Positions 13,750 through 22,686 of a DNA stretch of 37,975 bases are shown in pieces. Within the stretch, counting starts at the first letter, position 1. Every line of letters starts with the position of its first letter. Origin of the DNA: Nitrosospira multiformis (lineage in GTDB: Bacteria > Pseudomonadota > Gammaproteobacteria > Burkholderiales > Nitrosomonadaceae); assembly GCF_003050865.1 (NCBI RefSeq), contig NZ_QAOK01000029.1:1-37975 (forward strand), read 5' to 3'. Position numbers and translations under genes: made by a program. Under the pieces are notes generated by a model. The model saw nothing but the letters and a program-made list of their open reading frames with translations, did not search any database and was not told where the DNA came from.

Positions 13750-15138
13750 ATGCCCAGGATATTTGCGATAATAATTGTTTCGATTTCCCTTGCCGGAATT
13801 GGCGGTTGCAAAACATCTCCACTGAGAAATCCTGGAGATGCAGGCGCAGCACTCCCAGCCAGATGGGCGGCGGATAAAGGGACTCCACAGCCGACCCCGG
13901 AAAACTGGGTAGAAGCTTTTGGTGATCCTAATCTGAGTGCCCTGGTTAACAGCGCCCTGGCAGATAATTATCAACTGAAGGCTGTGGCGGCGCGGGTAAA
14001 AGCTGCGGTGGCCCAGGCGCGCATAGACGGTGCAAGCCGATGGCCACAACTGCTCTTTGCCCCAGATTACCAGTATACGCAAATCCGCGAGGCGGGATTC
14101 GGTTCGGCTCGATTCAGTGTGTTTGAAACATTGTTCAGCCTGAGCTGGGAGCTGGATGTGTGGGGACGGATAAGCGACTTCCAGCAGGCAGCAATAAGAG
14201 AGGCGAATGCGACCGCAGCCGATTTTCAAGGCGCGCGCCTGTCTCTGGCCGCCCGGGTGGCGCAGGGTTATTTTGAGCTTGCCGAAGCCAGGCTCCAAGC
14301 AGCAGTGGGAGAGCGGTCAGTAAAGGACCGAAGCGTTATTGTCGACCTGGTACGTGGACGCTTTGCCCGCGGTTTGACGAAAGCGCTCGACGTGCGCCTG
14401 GCCCTCACCGACCTTGCCAATGCGGAGGCTGAGCTTACCCAGGCGCACAACCAGGTTCAGATCATTGCACGCCGACTGCAAGTGCTGCTGGGGCGCTATC
14501 CGGAAGCTGTGCTGACGGCGACTGCGGAACTGCCTGAACTTCCACCCGATATGCCAGCGGGGTTGCCCTCGGAATTGCTGGAAAGACGTCCGGATCTCGT
14601 CGCTGCCTATGATCGTTTGCTGGCTGCCGACTCACGTCTGCAAAGCACGAGAAAATTACTGCTGCCGCGTGTTGCCCTGACTGCAGCCGGAGGAATGCGC
14701 AGCCAGGCACTGACCGAATTGGTGGATCCCAGGGCTCTCGCATGGAACGTGCTCATCGGCCTGGCGCAACCGGTATTCACGGGGGGACGCATCCGGGGCC
14801 AGATCGAACTTGACAAGGCGCAGACCGAGCAGGCCCTTAATCTGTACAAGGACACGGCACTCAATGCTTTCCGGGAAGTAGAGCAGGCGCTGGCAGCCGA
14901 CGAATGGCTACGGAAGGAAGAAAAAGCCTTGAGGAATGCAGTTGAGCAAACCGAAGCCAGCCGAAAACTGGCGGTCTATTCCTATCAACATGGGTATATC
15001 GAAATTCTTACACTGCTGGACAGCTACCGCAGCACCCTCACTGCCCAGAGTGCCCATCTTTCCGTCAGGCGCCAGCTTCTGAGCAATCGAATCACTCTTT
15101 ACCTGGCATTAGGAGGCAGCATTTGCGAAGCGTGCTGA
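13750..15138 (+). CDS. Outer-membrane factor lipoprotein of an RND efflux system (NodT/TolC type)
   Basis: 462 residues. A lipoprotein signal peptide with lipobox IGGC around Cys20 predicts an outer-membrane lipid anchor. The body has the two-fold repeated OEP pattern: WVEAFGDPNLSALVNSALADNYQLKAVAARVKAA near the start and WELDVWGRISDFQQAA in the first half, then ELLERRPDLVAAYDRLLAADSRL and LAQPVFTGGRIRGQIELDKAQ in the second half. Length is normal for the family. It forms the trimeric outer-membrane channel for the membrane fusion protein and RND pump encoded directly downstream. It is the first gene of the plus-strand efflux operon, divergent from the ECF sigma gene across a Fur-box-like site. 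Confidence 0.95.
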   Translation: MPRIFAIIIVSISLAGIGGCKTSPLRNPGDAGAALPARWAADKGTPQPTPENWVEAFGDPNLSALVNSALADNYQLKAVAARVKAAVAQARIDGASRWPQLLFAPDYQYTQIREAGFGSARFSVFETLFSLSWELDVWGRISDFQQAAIREANATAADFQGARLSLAARVAQGYFELAEARLQAAVGERSVKDRSVIVDLVRGRFARGLTKALDVRLALTDLANAEAELTQAHNQVQIIARRLQVLLGRYPEAVLTATAELPELPPDMPAGLPSELLERRPDLVAAYDRLLAADSRLQSTRKLLLPRVALTAAGGMRSQALTELVDPRALAWNVLIGLAQPVFTGGRIRGQIELDKAQTEQALNLYKDTALNAFREVEQALAADEWLRKEEKALRNAVEQTEASRKLAVYSYQHGYIEILTLLDSYRSTLTAQSAHLSVRRQLLSNRITLYLALGGSICEAC

Positions 15139-15158
15139 AACAAGGGGCAAGCAAGAGC

Positions 15159-16364
15159 ATGTTCAAAATCATCATCCCTGTTCTTGTTGTGCTGGCAGGC
15201 ATCAGTATTTCGTGGGCGATTGCCGTTCACCGGCCGTCACTGAAATCCGAATTGCCGGATAGCGGAATACCAGTGGTAGGGGTAATCGAGGCAACTCCAC
15301 AAATGATCAAACTGAATATTCGCTCCCAGGGTGTGGTCGTACCCCGTACCGAGATTGACCTCGTCCCCGAAGTAGCGGGCCAGATCGTCCGGCTCCATCC
15401 CAGCCTGGCCGCCGGGGGTTTTTTTGAGGCAGGCGATATCCTGATGATGATCGATACGCGCGACTATGATCACGCGATCGCCGAGGCACACGCGCGCATC
15501 GCCGAGGCGGAGCGCCAGGTTGCGATGGAAGAGGCGCAGGCGGAACAAGCGCGCCAGGAATGGCAGGTTCTGGGGGAAGGAATGCCCTCGCCTTTGACCA
15601 TGCGCGAGCCGCAACTGGCGGAGGCACGCGCAAAATTGAAGGCCGCGCAGGCCGACATGGTAAAAGCCCGCCTGCAGCGAAGCCGCTGCGAGTGGCGCTC
15701 GCCATTTGCAGGACGTGTGCGCAACATGCATATCGGTCTTGGTCAGTACGTTCAACCTGGAGAAAAACTGGCCCGCCTTTATGCGACCGATGTTGCTCAG
15801 ATACGTCTGCCTTTGGCGACCGACCAATTCGCATACCTCGATCTCCTGCTCGATCACAGGGACAACAAGGCAGAAAGGGGGCCCAGGGTCATCTTGAGTG
15901 GAGAGTTTGCCGGTGTTACTCACCGGTGGGAGGGGCACGTTATCCGGACGGAGGGTGCGCTGGATGAGGAAACTGGACTCCTCCACGCCGTTGCCGAGGT
16001 GCAGAATCCTTATAAGGCCAAGCCAGGCCAGCCTCCGCTCATACCCGGCTTGTTTGTAAAAGCCGAGATCGAAGGGCGGGAGCAGGCCGATGTCTTTGTA
16101 TTGCCGCCCGGTGCCGTCAATGCTTCCCAGGAGGTGCTACTCGTCGACGCGGAAAACCGCCTGCATATTCGTCGTGTAGAAATATTGCGTCGTGAACCCG
16201 ATCGCATTCTTGCCAAAAGCGGGTTGAAGGCAGGGGAAAGGCTGGTCATTTCGAGAATCGAAGTTCCGGTGGAAGGAATGAAGGTAAGCGCCGAGATTGT
16301 AGCTCCGGGGCCGAAGCTCAAAAAGACCGGTCTGGGGACGACAACGCAGGGCAACGCGCGATGA
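15159..16364 (+). CDS. RND efflux periplasmic adaptor (membrane fusion protein)
   Basis: 401 residues from the ATG at 15159, which has AAGGGG upstream and starts MFKIIIPVLVVLAGISISW, a single membrane anchor. A TTG at 15123 would overlap the preceding gene and is less likely. After a short linker come the first lipoyl half-motif (VPRTEIDLVPEVAGQIVRLH), a long helical hairpin rich in Ala, Glu and Arg (about residues 95-175), the second lipoyl half (SPFAGRVRNMHIGLGQYVQPGEKLARL, shortened here in description), a beta-barrel and the membrane-proximal domain. This is the HlyD/AcrA architecture that bridges pump and channel. The gene begins 20 bp after the outer-membrane factor stop, so the two are surely one operon. 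Confidence 0.94.
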   Translation: MFKIIIPVLVVLAGISISWAIAVHRPSLKSELPDSGIPVVGVIEATPQMIKLNIRSQGVVVPRTEIDLVPEVAGQIVRLHPSLAAGGFFEAGDILMMIDTRDYDHAIAEAHARIAEAERQVAMEEAQAEQARQEWQVLGEGMPSPLTMREPQLAEARAKLKAAQADMVKARLQRSRCEWRSPFAGRVRNMHIGLGQYVQPGEKLARLYATDVAQIRLPLATDQFAYLDLLLDHRDNKAERGPRVILSGEFAGVTHRWEGHVIRTEGALDEETGLLHAVAEVQNPYKAKPGQPPLIPGLFVKAEIEGREQADVFVLPPGAVNASQEVLLVDAENRLHIRRVEILRREPDRILAKSGLKAGERLVISRIEVPVEGMKVSAEIVAPGPKLKKTGLGTTTQGNAR

Positions 16365-16451
16365 GCGAAGCTTTTATGCGTGACTGTTCTGCATTCCATC
16401 CGCTATGCCCCCATCTTGGCCAAGGGAGAATCCATTCGTGAGTTTTTTTGA

Positions 16452-19400
16452 ATGAAGAGTACCTTTCCTCCTTCCCTTCCCTCCTCGGGGCCGATTGCGT
16501 GGTTCGCGGCCAATCCGATCGCTGCCAACCTCCTCATGTTGCTCATTCTGCTTGGGGGTACGGGCAGTCTGCTGTTGATGGACAAGGAAGTGTTTCCCCG
16601 TTTCATGCCACATCAGATCGAGATCAAGGCCACCTATCCCGGAGCAGGTCCTCTGGAGATCGAAGAGTCTGTTTGCGTGCGCATCGAAGAGGCGGTCTAC
16701 AACTTGCCCGGCATTAAAAGGTTGAATTCGGAAATTGTCGAGGGGGAATGCACGATCAAGCTGACCGCTCTGCCCACCTACGACAGGGATCAGGTGATGA
16801 ATGCGGCGCGTGGAAGAGTGCAAGCGATTCAGCGTCTGCCGAAAGGCCTGGAGAAGATTGACGTGCAGCCGGCAAACCGCATCGGAGATGATGGCGTTAT
16901 CTGGGTGGCGTTATATGGCCCTACCGATCCGCTTACCCTCAGGCGTCTGGGCGACGGCATTCATGCCGAACTCTCCCGCATACCGGGGGTAACGCGGGCG
17001 CACAATTATTACGAGCTGCCGTACGAGATTGCTATAGAGGTATCCACGGAGAAACTGCGCCAGTATGGCGTCTCGCTCAAGGAGGTGACGGAAACCATTC
17101 GACGCGCTTCGGTGGACCTGCCCGGAGGTGTAATGAAGAATCCGGCAGGGGAGCTGCTGCTCAGGGTCAAGGGCAAGGCCCAGGATGATGTATCGGTTGG
17201 AAATCTGGTGGTGAGCACCCGGCCGGACGGAAGCCGTGTGCTGCTTCGCGATGTAGCGGTCATCAAGGATGGCCTGGAAGAGCGGTTGTCGGAGTGGCAC
17301 CACAATGGGGAAACCGCTCAAGGCTGGGAAATTCATGCCGAAAAAGATTCAGTAGCTGTGGCGCACCGTGTCAAGGCTTACGTAGCGGAAAAAAAAGCGG
17401 AGCTTCCCCAGGGAGTGGGCCTGATCACCTGGTGGGACGATTCGCAGGCTTACGAAGAGCGCATTGGCACCCTGCTCGAGGACGGGCTCACGGGATTCGC
17501 ACTGGTCTGCCTCATCCTGACGATGTTCCTTCAGTTCAAAGTGGCCGTGTGGGCCGGAGCGGGAATTCTGACGTCGATATTCGGCGCGTTCTGGCTGATG
17601 CCAGCTCTGGATATTTCCCTCAACATGCTGTCGCTGTTCGGTTTCCTGCTAGCGATGGGAATTCTCGTGGATGATGCAATTATCATAGGAGAAGCCATCT
17701 ATGCCCGCCAGGAAGAGGCGAAAGCAGGAGCCGCTGCCGCGACGGGAGAAGGGAACGGCTCATCGACTGCGGAATTCCGCTGGGTGCAAAGAAACCTGCA
17801 AGCAGCAATCCTCGGCGCGCGCGAAGTCGCGCTGCCGGTTACTCTCGCCGTCATGATCGCGCTTGTCGCGTTTCTGCCCGGTTTATTCCTGCCCGGGTGG
17901 GCAGGCCAGATGATGAAACCCATCTGCCTGGTAATGGTTCTCACGCTGGTATTTTCGCTGGTTGAAGCGCTGCTGATCCTGCCCTCTCATCTGGCGACAC
18001 CCTCCAGGAGCACATGGGCCTATCCCCCGTTGCTGCAGCTGCGCGCTGCGCTCAATCAAGGATTGCAGCAGTTCGTCCGCCGTGTTTACGAACCATTGCT
18101 ACAGAAAGCGCTTGCCTGGCGTTATCTCACGATCGCCATTTTCGTTGTCCTGCTGATGCTGGCTGTGGCACTGGTGGCCGGTGGCCATGTGCGGATGGCC
18201 TTGCAGGCAGACGTGACAAAAGAGAGCTTCTGGGTCTACCTGAAATTGCCCGAAGACGCACCCTATAGCGAAACGCGGAGAATAGCGGAAAAAGTAGAAC
18301 AGGCGCTGCTGCAATTGCGGGAGGAACTGGATAGAGAGGCAGCAGACAGTGACCCGAATATCGGCGGGAGCGTCGTCGTCGGCATGGAAACGATCATCGC
18401 GGAGCACAGCGCGGGTTTCTGGACCGAACTCTCTCCCACCGGACGCCAGCACATCGTGGTAGAGGATTTCATCCGGGAATGGCGCAAGCGTATCGGTGAC
18501 ATCGGCCGGGCCAAGATCGATTTCCTGTATAAGGAGGGGGATCTCCCCTACGATATCGAATTCGATCTAGGCCACCCCGATCCGGAAACCCTGACGGCAG
18601 CCGTGGCGGTATTCAAACAGAAACTGGCGGATTACATCGGGGTATACGATGTGGTGGATTCCGCCGAGGCCGGCAAACCCGAAGTCCGCCTGCGTCTCAA
18701 ACCCGAGGCGGAACGGCTGGGCATCCGGCTGGAAGATATTGCCGAGCAAATGCGCCACGCCTACTATGGCGACGAAGTGCATCGGCTCCAAAGAGGGCGC
18801 AATGAGGTCAGGGTCATCGTGCGCCTGCCGCGTAGCGAGAGGCAGTCACTCGACGATCTGCAGAACCTTCCAGTTCGTTTGCCCAGTGGAGCCCAGGCCC
18901 CCCTCGGAGTCCTTGCGAAAATCGAATTGATGCCCGGCCAGGCAAAACTGCTTCGTCAGGACCGGCAGCGCATCCTCAAGGTACAAGCCCAGACCGACCC
19001 CAAACTTGCTGATGTGAATCAGATTTATGCCGGTTTTGCAGCGCATGAAATACCTGAAATAAAACGTCAGTTTCCAGGGTTGGATATCGACATTGGCGAA
19101 GAGCGCCAGGAACAGGAACAGACAATCCAGAAACTGGTGCTTTTTACCGGAGCTGCCCTAGCCGTTATCTATGCCCTGATTGCCATCCCCTTTCGTTCGT
19201 ATACCAAGCCGCTGATCTTTCTTCTAGCGGCTCCGGTGGCCTGGAGCGGCGCGGTGTGGGCGCACTGGCTGATCGGTCTTCCGCTATCCATGGAGTCGCT
19301 GGTGGGCATGATTGCGGCGAGCGGGGTGGTAATAAACGATAGCCTGGTACTGCTGGATTACGTACAAAAACGGGGAGACAGCGGCCGACCCGTATCTGCG

Positions 19401-19646
19401 CTTATACTCGAGGCATGCAGCGCCCGCTTCAGGCCAATTCTGCTCGCATTTCTCACCAACTTTGTCGGGTTTCTTCCCATCCTGCTCGAAAGGAGCGAAC
19501 AGGCACAGTTTCTGGTCCCCATGACGCTCTCCCTGACCGTAGGCCTGCTGGTGGGTATGGCCGCGAGCCTCATACTGACACCCGTGTGCTATGCTGTCAC
19601 CGAGCCTTCCTGCAGGCAACCGGTTCTGGCGGAAATGGCTCACTGA
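16452..19646 (+). CDS. RND efflux pump, inner-membrane permease (HAE1-like)
   Basis: 1064 residues, usual for the family. N-terminal membrane helix after SGPIAWFAANPIAANLLM, then two large periplasmic loops alternating with blocks of membrane segments. TM4 carries the paired acidic residues of the proton relay in MGILVDDAIIIGEAIY. The second half has GVVINDSLVLLDYVQ where AcrB carries a lysine, a variant seen in a branch of HAE1 pumps. The product uses proton-motive force to export small amphipathic compounds through the adaptor and channel encoded just upstream. The 87 bp between adaptor and pump hold no gene. Placement next to a lipopeptide assembly line and its sigma factor suggests product export, but the substrate is not shown by the sequence. 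A heavy-metal role seems less likely. Confidence 0.93.
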   Translation: MKSTFPPSLPSSGPIAWFAANPIAANLLMLLILLGGTGSLLLMDKEVFPRFMPHQIEIKATYPGAGPLEIEESVCVRIEEAVYNLPGIKRLNSEIVEGECTIKLTALPTYDRDQVMNAARGRVQAIQRLPKGLEKIDVQPANRIGDDGVIWVALYGPTDPLTLRRLGDGIHAELSRIPGVTRAHNYYELPYEIAIEVSTEKLRQYGVSLKEVTETIRRASVDLPGGVMKNPAGELLLRVKGKAQDDVSVGNLVVSTRPDGSRVLLRDVAVIKDGLEERLSEWHHNGETAQGWEIHAEKDSVAVAHRVKAYVAEKKAELPQGVGLITWWDDSQAYEERIGTLLEDGLTGFALVCLILTMFLQFKVAVWAGAGILTSIFGAFWLMPALDISLNMLSLFGFLLAMGILVDDAIIIGEAIYARQEEAKAGAAAATGEGNGSSTAEFRWVQRNLQAAILGAREVALPVTLAVMIALVAFLPGLFLPGWAGQMMKPICLVMVLTLVFSLVEALLILPSHLATPSRSTWAYPPLLQLRAALNQGLQQFVRRVYEPLLQKALAWRYLTIAIFVVLLMLAVALVAGGHVRMALQADVTKESFWVYLKLPEDAPYSETRRIAEKVEQALLQLREELDREAADSDPNIGGSVVVGMETIIAEHSAGFWTELSPTGRQHIVVEDFIREWRKRIGDIGRAKIDFLYKEGDLPYDIEFDLGHPDPETLTAAVAVFKQKLADYIGVYDVVDSAEAGKPEVRLRLKPEAERLGIRLEDIAEQMRHAYYGDEVHRLQRGRNEVRVIVRLPRSERQSLDDLQNLPVRLPSGAQAPLGVLAKIELMPGQAKLLRQDRQRILKVQAQTDPKLADVNQIYAGFAAHEIPEIKRQFPGLDIDIGEERQEQEQTIQKLVLFTGAALAVIYALIAIPFRSYTKPLIFLLAAPVAWSGAVWAHWLIGLPLSMESLVGMIAASGVVINDSLVLLDYVQKRGDSGRPVSALILEACSARFRPILLAFLTNFVGFLPILLERSEQAQFLVPMTLSLTVGLLVGMAASLILTPVCYAVTEPSCRQPVLAEMAH

Positions 19647-19889
19647 GGGTTCGAAACTTCGCTGTTTATAAGGATGGTGGCAGCGGTTTATAATAAAAAC
19701 CGTGCTCCAATCCTCCATGATAGCCGCACAGATTTGAGATTTGTTTCTGGCCTTCTGGCCTTCTGGTCTTCTAACCTTTAACTACCTCTTCAAACTGCCC
19801 TGGATTTGATTTTTTTGGTATCGGGAATAGGTACCCGGTATTGAAAACCGGAATACGGGCAACTGCACATTCAATGTAAAGCGTCAAAT
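19647..19889. other. Intergenic region between the efflux operon and proB
   Basis: No gene is seen in these 243 bp. They contain the near-direct repeat GCTGTTTATAA / GCGGTTTATAA (about 19660-19695), a tandem array of 8-mers, and an interrupted inverted repeat (CCCGGTATT ... AATACGGG, about 19834-19859) just before proB. This is probably the proB promoter region. No clear intrinsic terminator was found for the efflux operon. Confidence 0.6.
19745..19772. repeat. Tandem 8-bp repeat TTCTGGCC, about 3.5 copies
   Basis: Two perfect copies of TTCTGGCC (19745-19760), a third with one change (TTCTGGTC, 19761-19768) and a half copy TTCT follow each other without gaps. It lies in noncoding DNA between the RND gene and proB, about 120 bp before the proB start. 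Confidence 0.9.
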
Positions 19890-21008
19890 ATGGAATCCGT
19901 TTTGAAGCAGTCGCGGCGAATCGTCGTCAAGGTCGGCAGCAGTCTGGTAACGAACCAGGGACAGGGCCTTGACCATGTGGCGCTCGCGCACTGGGCTGGG
20001 CAAATCGTTAAACTCAAGAAGATCGGCAAGGAAGTGGTGCTCGTTTCTTCCGGGGCCATAGCGGAGGGGATGCAGCGCCTGAAATGGAAAAAGCGCCCGC
20101 ACGCGGTCCACGAATTGCAGGCGGCGGCAGCGGTAGGACAGATGGGCCTGGTGCAAGCTTATGAAACCTGCTTCCGCAAGCACGAATTGCACTCAGCCCA
20201 GGTTTTGCTCACCCACGAAGACTTGTCCGACCGCAAGCGCTATCTGAACGCGCGCTCCACGCTGGCCACGCTGTTGAATCTGAACGTCATTCCAATCATC
20301 AATGAAAATGATACGGTAGCGACCGATGAAATCCGCTTCGGCGATAACGATACGCTAGGCGCACTGGTAACCAACCTGATCGAAGCGGATGTGCTGGTAA
20401 TTCTGACTGATCAGCAAGGGTTATTCACGGCCGATCCGCGAAAAGATGCCCAGGCGAAACTGGTGGAGCAGGCGAAAGCCGGAGATCCGGACATCGAACG
20501 GATGGCGGGGGGCGCAGGCAGCGAAATAGGACGGGGCGGCATGTTGACCAAAGTGCTGGCGGCCAAACGCGCAGCGAGAAGCGGCGCGCACACGGTGATC
20601 GCGTCGGGACGCGAAGCGGATGTCCTGATTCGTCTCGCCCGAGGGGAAGCGATCGGCACCCAGTTGCTGGCAGAAACCATGATGCTCGCCGCTCGCAAGC
20701 AGTGGCTGGCGGACCATCTGCAAATCCGGGGAAATGTCACGCTGGACGAAGGAGCGGTGGAAGCGCTGGCCGTTGGCGGCAAAAGCCTTCTGCCGGTCGG
20801 CGTGATCGATGTGCGTGGCAACTTCGAGCGTGGTGAGGTCGTAGGCTGCCTTGATCCGCAAGGAAGGGAAATCGCCCGCGGGCTGGTCAATTACAGTGCT
20901 ACGGAAACCCGGCGTATTCTCCGTCGGGCAAGCGACGAAATCGAAAACCTTCTCGGCTATATAGGTGAACCGGAGCTCATCCACAGGGATAACCTGGTTC
21001 TGCTTTAA
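19890..21008 (+). CDS. proB: Glutamate 5-kinase
   Basis: 372 residues with the full two-domain layout. The amino acid kinase domain (about 1-255) shows [13 protein letters not shown] at the N-terminus, [30 protein letters not shown] and [10 protein letters not shown]-terminal PUA domain (about 280-360) includes GRGGMLTK-distal segments such as [21 protein letters not shown]. The enzyme phosphorylates L-glutamate to gamma-glutamyl phosphate, the first and feedback-controlled step of proline synthesis, in the cytoplasm. In many betaproteobacteria proB follows obgE; here it follows an efflux operon instead, which suggests local rearrangement. The ATG at 19890 gives the expected N-terminus. A short DUF442-type gene follows 39 bp later. 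Confidence 0.97.
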   Translation: MESVLKQSRRIVVKVGSSLVTNQGQGLDHVALAHWAGQIVKLKKIGKEVVLVSSGAIAEGMQRLKWKKRPHAVHELQAAAAVGQMGLVQAYETCFRKHELHSAQVLLTHEDLSDRKRYLNARSTLATLLNLNVIPIINENDTVATDEIRFGDNDTLGALVTNLIEADVLVILTDQQGLFTADPRKDAQAKLVEQAKAGDPDIERMAGGAGSEIGRGGMLTKVLAAKRAARSGAHTVIASGREADVLIRLARGEAIGTQLLAETMMLAARKQWLADHLQIRGNVTLDEGAVEALAVGGKSLLPVGVIDVRGNFERGEVVGCLDPQGREIARGLVNYSATETRRILRRASDEIENLLGYIGEPELIHRDNLVLL

Positions 21009-21047
21009 CACCTCTATGCAATACTCATTATCGCGGGAGAAAACCTG

Positions 21048-21380
21048 ATGAAACCAATGACCAGAATTGACGATAATTTCTCCACCAGCCCCCAGATCGA
21101 TGCCGAAGATCTGATCGATATCAAGGCCGCGGGTTTTAAAAGTGTGATTTGCAACCGTCCGGATAGCGAGGACGGAGGCCATCATCCAAACCACGATTTT
21201 CTCGCATCCGAAGCCAGCAAGCTGGGACTTGAATTTGCCTACCTGCCGATTGTGCCAGGACAAATCAATGACAGTCACGTTGAGCAGTTCAAGACACTCA
21301 TGAAAGAACTGCCTGGTCCTACCCTTGGCTACTGCCGTCTCGGGCTTCGCTCCAAAGCACTTTACGAGCGCTCGCGATAA
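21048..21380 (+). CDS. TIGR01244/DUF442-type phosphatase-like protein (sulfur transferase family)
   Basis: 110 residues. The segments SPQIDAEDLIDIKAAGFKSVICNRPDSE, LEFAYLPIVPGQINDSHVEQF and LPGPTLGYCRLGLRSKALYE match the DUF442 (beta-lactamase hydrolase-like) fold, a dual-specificity-phosphatase-like domain often annotated as a TIGR01244 sulfur transferase. The YCRxGxRS loop with its Cys and Arg is the putative active site; here Leu replaces the usual Ser or Thr in the loop, and the protein stops soon after it. GGGAGA before the ATG at 21048 supports the start. In other bacteria relatives are linked to sulfide or persulfide handling. No such partner gene is adjacent, so the role stays open. 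It may be co-transcribed with proB. Confidence 0.85.
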   Translation: MKPMTRIDDNFSTSPQIDAEDLIDIKAAGFKSVICNRPDSEDGGHHPNHDFLASEASKLGLEFAYLPIVPGQINDSHVEQFKTLMKELPGPTLGYCRLGLRSKALYERSR

Positions 21381-21497
21381 ATATTCTTAAAATAGGCCGA
21401 TCCGGGAGTTCGCGTTCATGGCGGTCAGTCCAGCCTCCGCCTAACCGTCACTTTGTTTCGCCTTCCTTGGGGAGAAGGAGAGCACTCATCCTCTCAG

Positions 21498-22028
21498 CTA
21501 ATACCTTACCGCTCGCGGATGGATGCCGGCTTTCAACGCCTGGATCGCTTCATCCGCATCCTTCACTGTCTGAAGTCCGAGAGGACAGAAAAAATACCGG
21601 TAAAGCGCGCGCTGAGGATAGTTCTGGACGATACCTTCGAGATCGACCCATTTCGACAATCCTGCCCGTGCCCAGGTTTTATCGTTGCGCCCATAGGCAT
21701 AGGTTCTTTTCTCTTCGGTCTGGCAGCGTATTCCCTCGTAGCTCACATTCATTGCACCCGTGGGAGACTTGATGACGAGGGTGTAACGCACGACACCATC
21801 TTCTCCCACTGTAATAGACGCACCGTCGACGTAATGCGTATTCGAACTTGCGGGGCCTGCATCGAATTGCAGCAGATTTTCCTGTTCGGGATAAGGAGGC
21901 AATTCCGCCTGCAGCTCAACCCACGGCCGTTCATGATCGAACTCATATTCGAATTTTTGTTGCTGGGCCGAAGCTGAAATCGATACACTCGAAAGCAGCA
22001 ACCAGAATATGAGCAGGTAAGTTCTCAT
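21498..22028 (-). CDS. CNP1-like family secreted protein
   Basis: 176 residues from the ATG at 22028. An N-terminal signal peptide (YLLIFWLLLSSVSISASAQ) predicts export to the periplasm. The mature part contains HERPWVELQAELPPYPEQENLLQF and YVDGASITVGEDGVVRYTLVI, with KTWARAGLSKW further on, characteristic of the CNP1-like family (PF08750), whose biochemical role is unknown. The start codon overlaps the DUF3501 stop (TGATG), so it is translationally coupled and forms the last gene of the rubrerythrin operon. The gene ends convergently with the DUF442 gene, 117 bp apart. Confidence 0.88.
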   Translation of the reverse strand: MRTYLLIFWLLLSSVSISASAQQQKFEYEFDHERPWVELQAELPPYPEQENLLQFDAGPASSNTHYVDGASITVGEDGVVRYTLVIKSPTGAMNVSYEGIRCQTEEKRTYAYGRNDKTWARAGLSKWVDLEGIVQNYPQRALYRYFFCPLGLQTVKDADEAIQALKAGIHPRAVRY

Positions 22029-22627
22029 CACCCCACGAGATCCGGGGTCAGATCATCCATCAAAGCATTCCGCACTGCCGCATCCACTTCCTGCCCCGGC
22101 ACTTTATAGGCAGGATGATCGACGCCCATGCTCAAAGAGGCGCCTTCACGCAACGCCTTTATCATTTCCAGCTCCAGCTCGAATCGCAGAAAATGGACGG
22201 AAGCGGTCTTTTTTTCATTCTCCCGATCCAGGTCTTCATCCGCAATGGCATAGACCGGAGCGAAGCCGTTCACTTTTACCCACACCTTGTCCTCTATGCC
22301 TATCAATTCGGCCAATCTGGCTACGCGTTCGACAGGATCCGGGTACTCGATCATCATGGTTGCCTTCCAGTTGGTCCCATCCGGCACCAGCGGATTGTAG
22401 GCTTCCAGTTCATCCTGGATGCCAGCTTCCTCAAAAATCTTTTCTACCCGCAGCATTTCCTGGATCTGATACCGCATCGTCAGCTCATCCTCGAAAATGA
22501 GTGTCACGTTCGTGCCGAGATGTACCTTGCGGCTACGTTTGTGCGCCATTACGCGTGCACGGAATTCCTGCCGTGACTTTGCGTAATCTTCCAGGGTCAT
22601 CAGGCTGCTGCGTGTGATCTGAGGCAT
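22028..22627 (-). CDS. DUF3501 family protein
   Basis: 199 residues, full length for the family: LEDYAKSRQEFRARVMAHKRSRKVHLG near the start, FEDELTMRYQIQEMLRVEKIFE, then YNPLVPDGTNWKATMMIEYPD and the C-terminal VDHPAYKVPGQEV. It is rich in charged residues, without signal or membrane segments, so cytoplasmic. DUF3501 genes recur next to a rubrerythrin and a two-cluster Fe-S protein with CCG domains, as here, which suggests a shared redox function, but none has been assigned. It begins 59 bp after the Fe-S gene on the same strand and overlaps the CNP1-like start by one base. Confidence 0.92.
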   Translation of the reverse strand: MPQITRSSLMTLEDYAKSRQEFRARVMAHKRSRKVHLGTNVTLIFEDELTMRYQIQEMLRVEKIFEEAGIQDELEAYNPLVPDGTNWKATMMIEYPDPVERVARLAELIGIEDKVWVKVNGFAPVYAIADEDLDRENEKKTASVHFLRFELELEMIKALREGASLSMGVDHPAYKVPGQEVDAAVRNALMDDLTPDLVG

Positions 22628-22686
22628 AATTATTATTTGATCATGATAATGAATAGAGGCAACACCAGCTGAACATCGGCAGTCGT

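Noticed and set aside
19745-19772. Short tandem 8-mers considered as the start of a CRISPR array
   Set aside because: Units are contiguous without spacers. No direct-repeat/spacer pattern or cas gene occurs anywhere in the window.
20421-21278. 285-codon minus-strand open frame opposite proB
   Set aside because: ProB is complete with all motifs on the plus strand; the antisense translation resembles nothing known.
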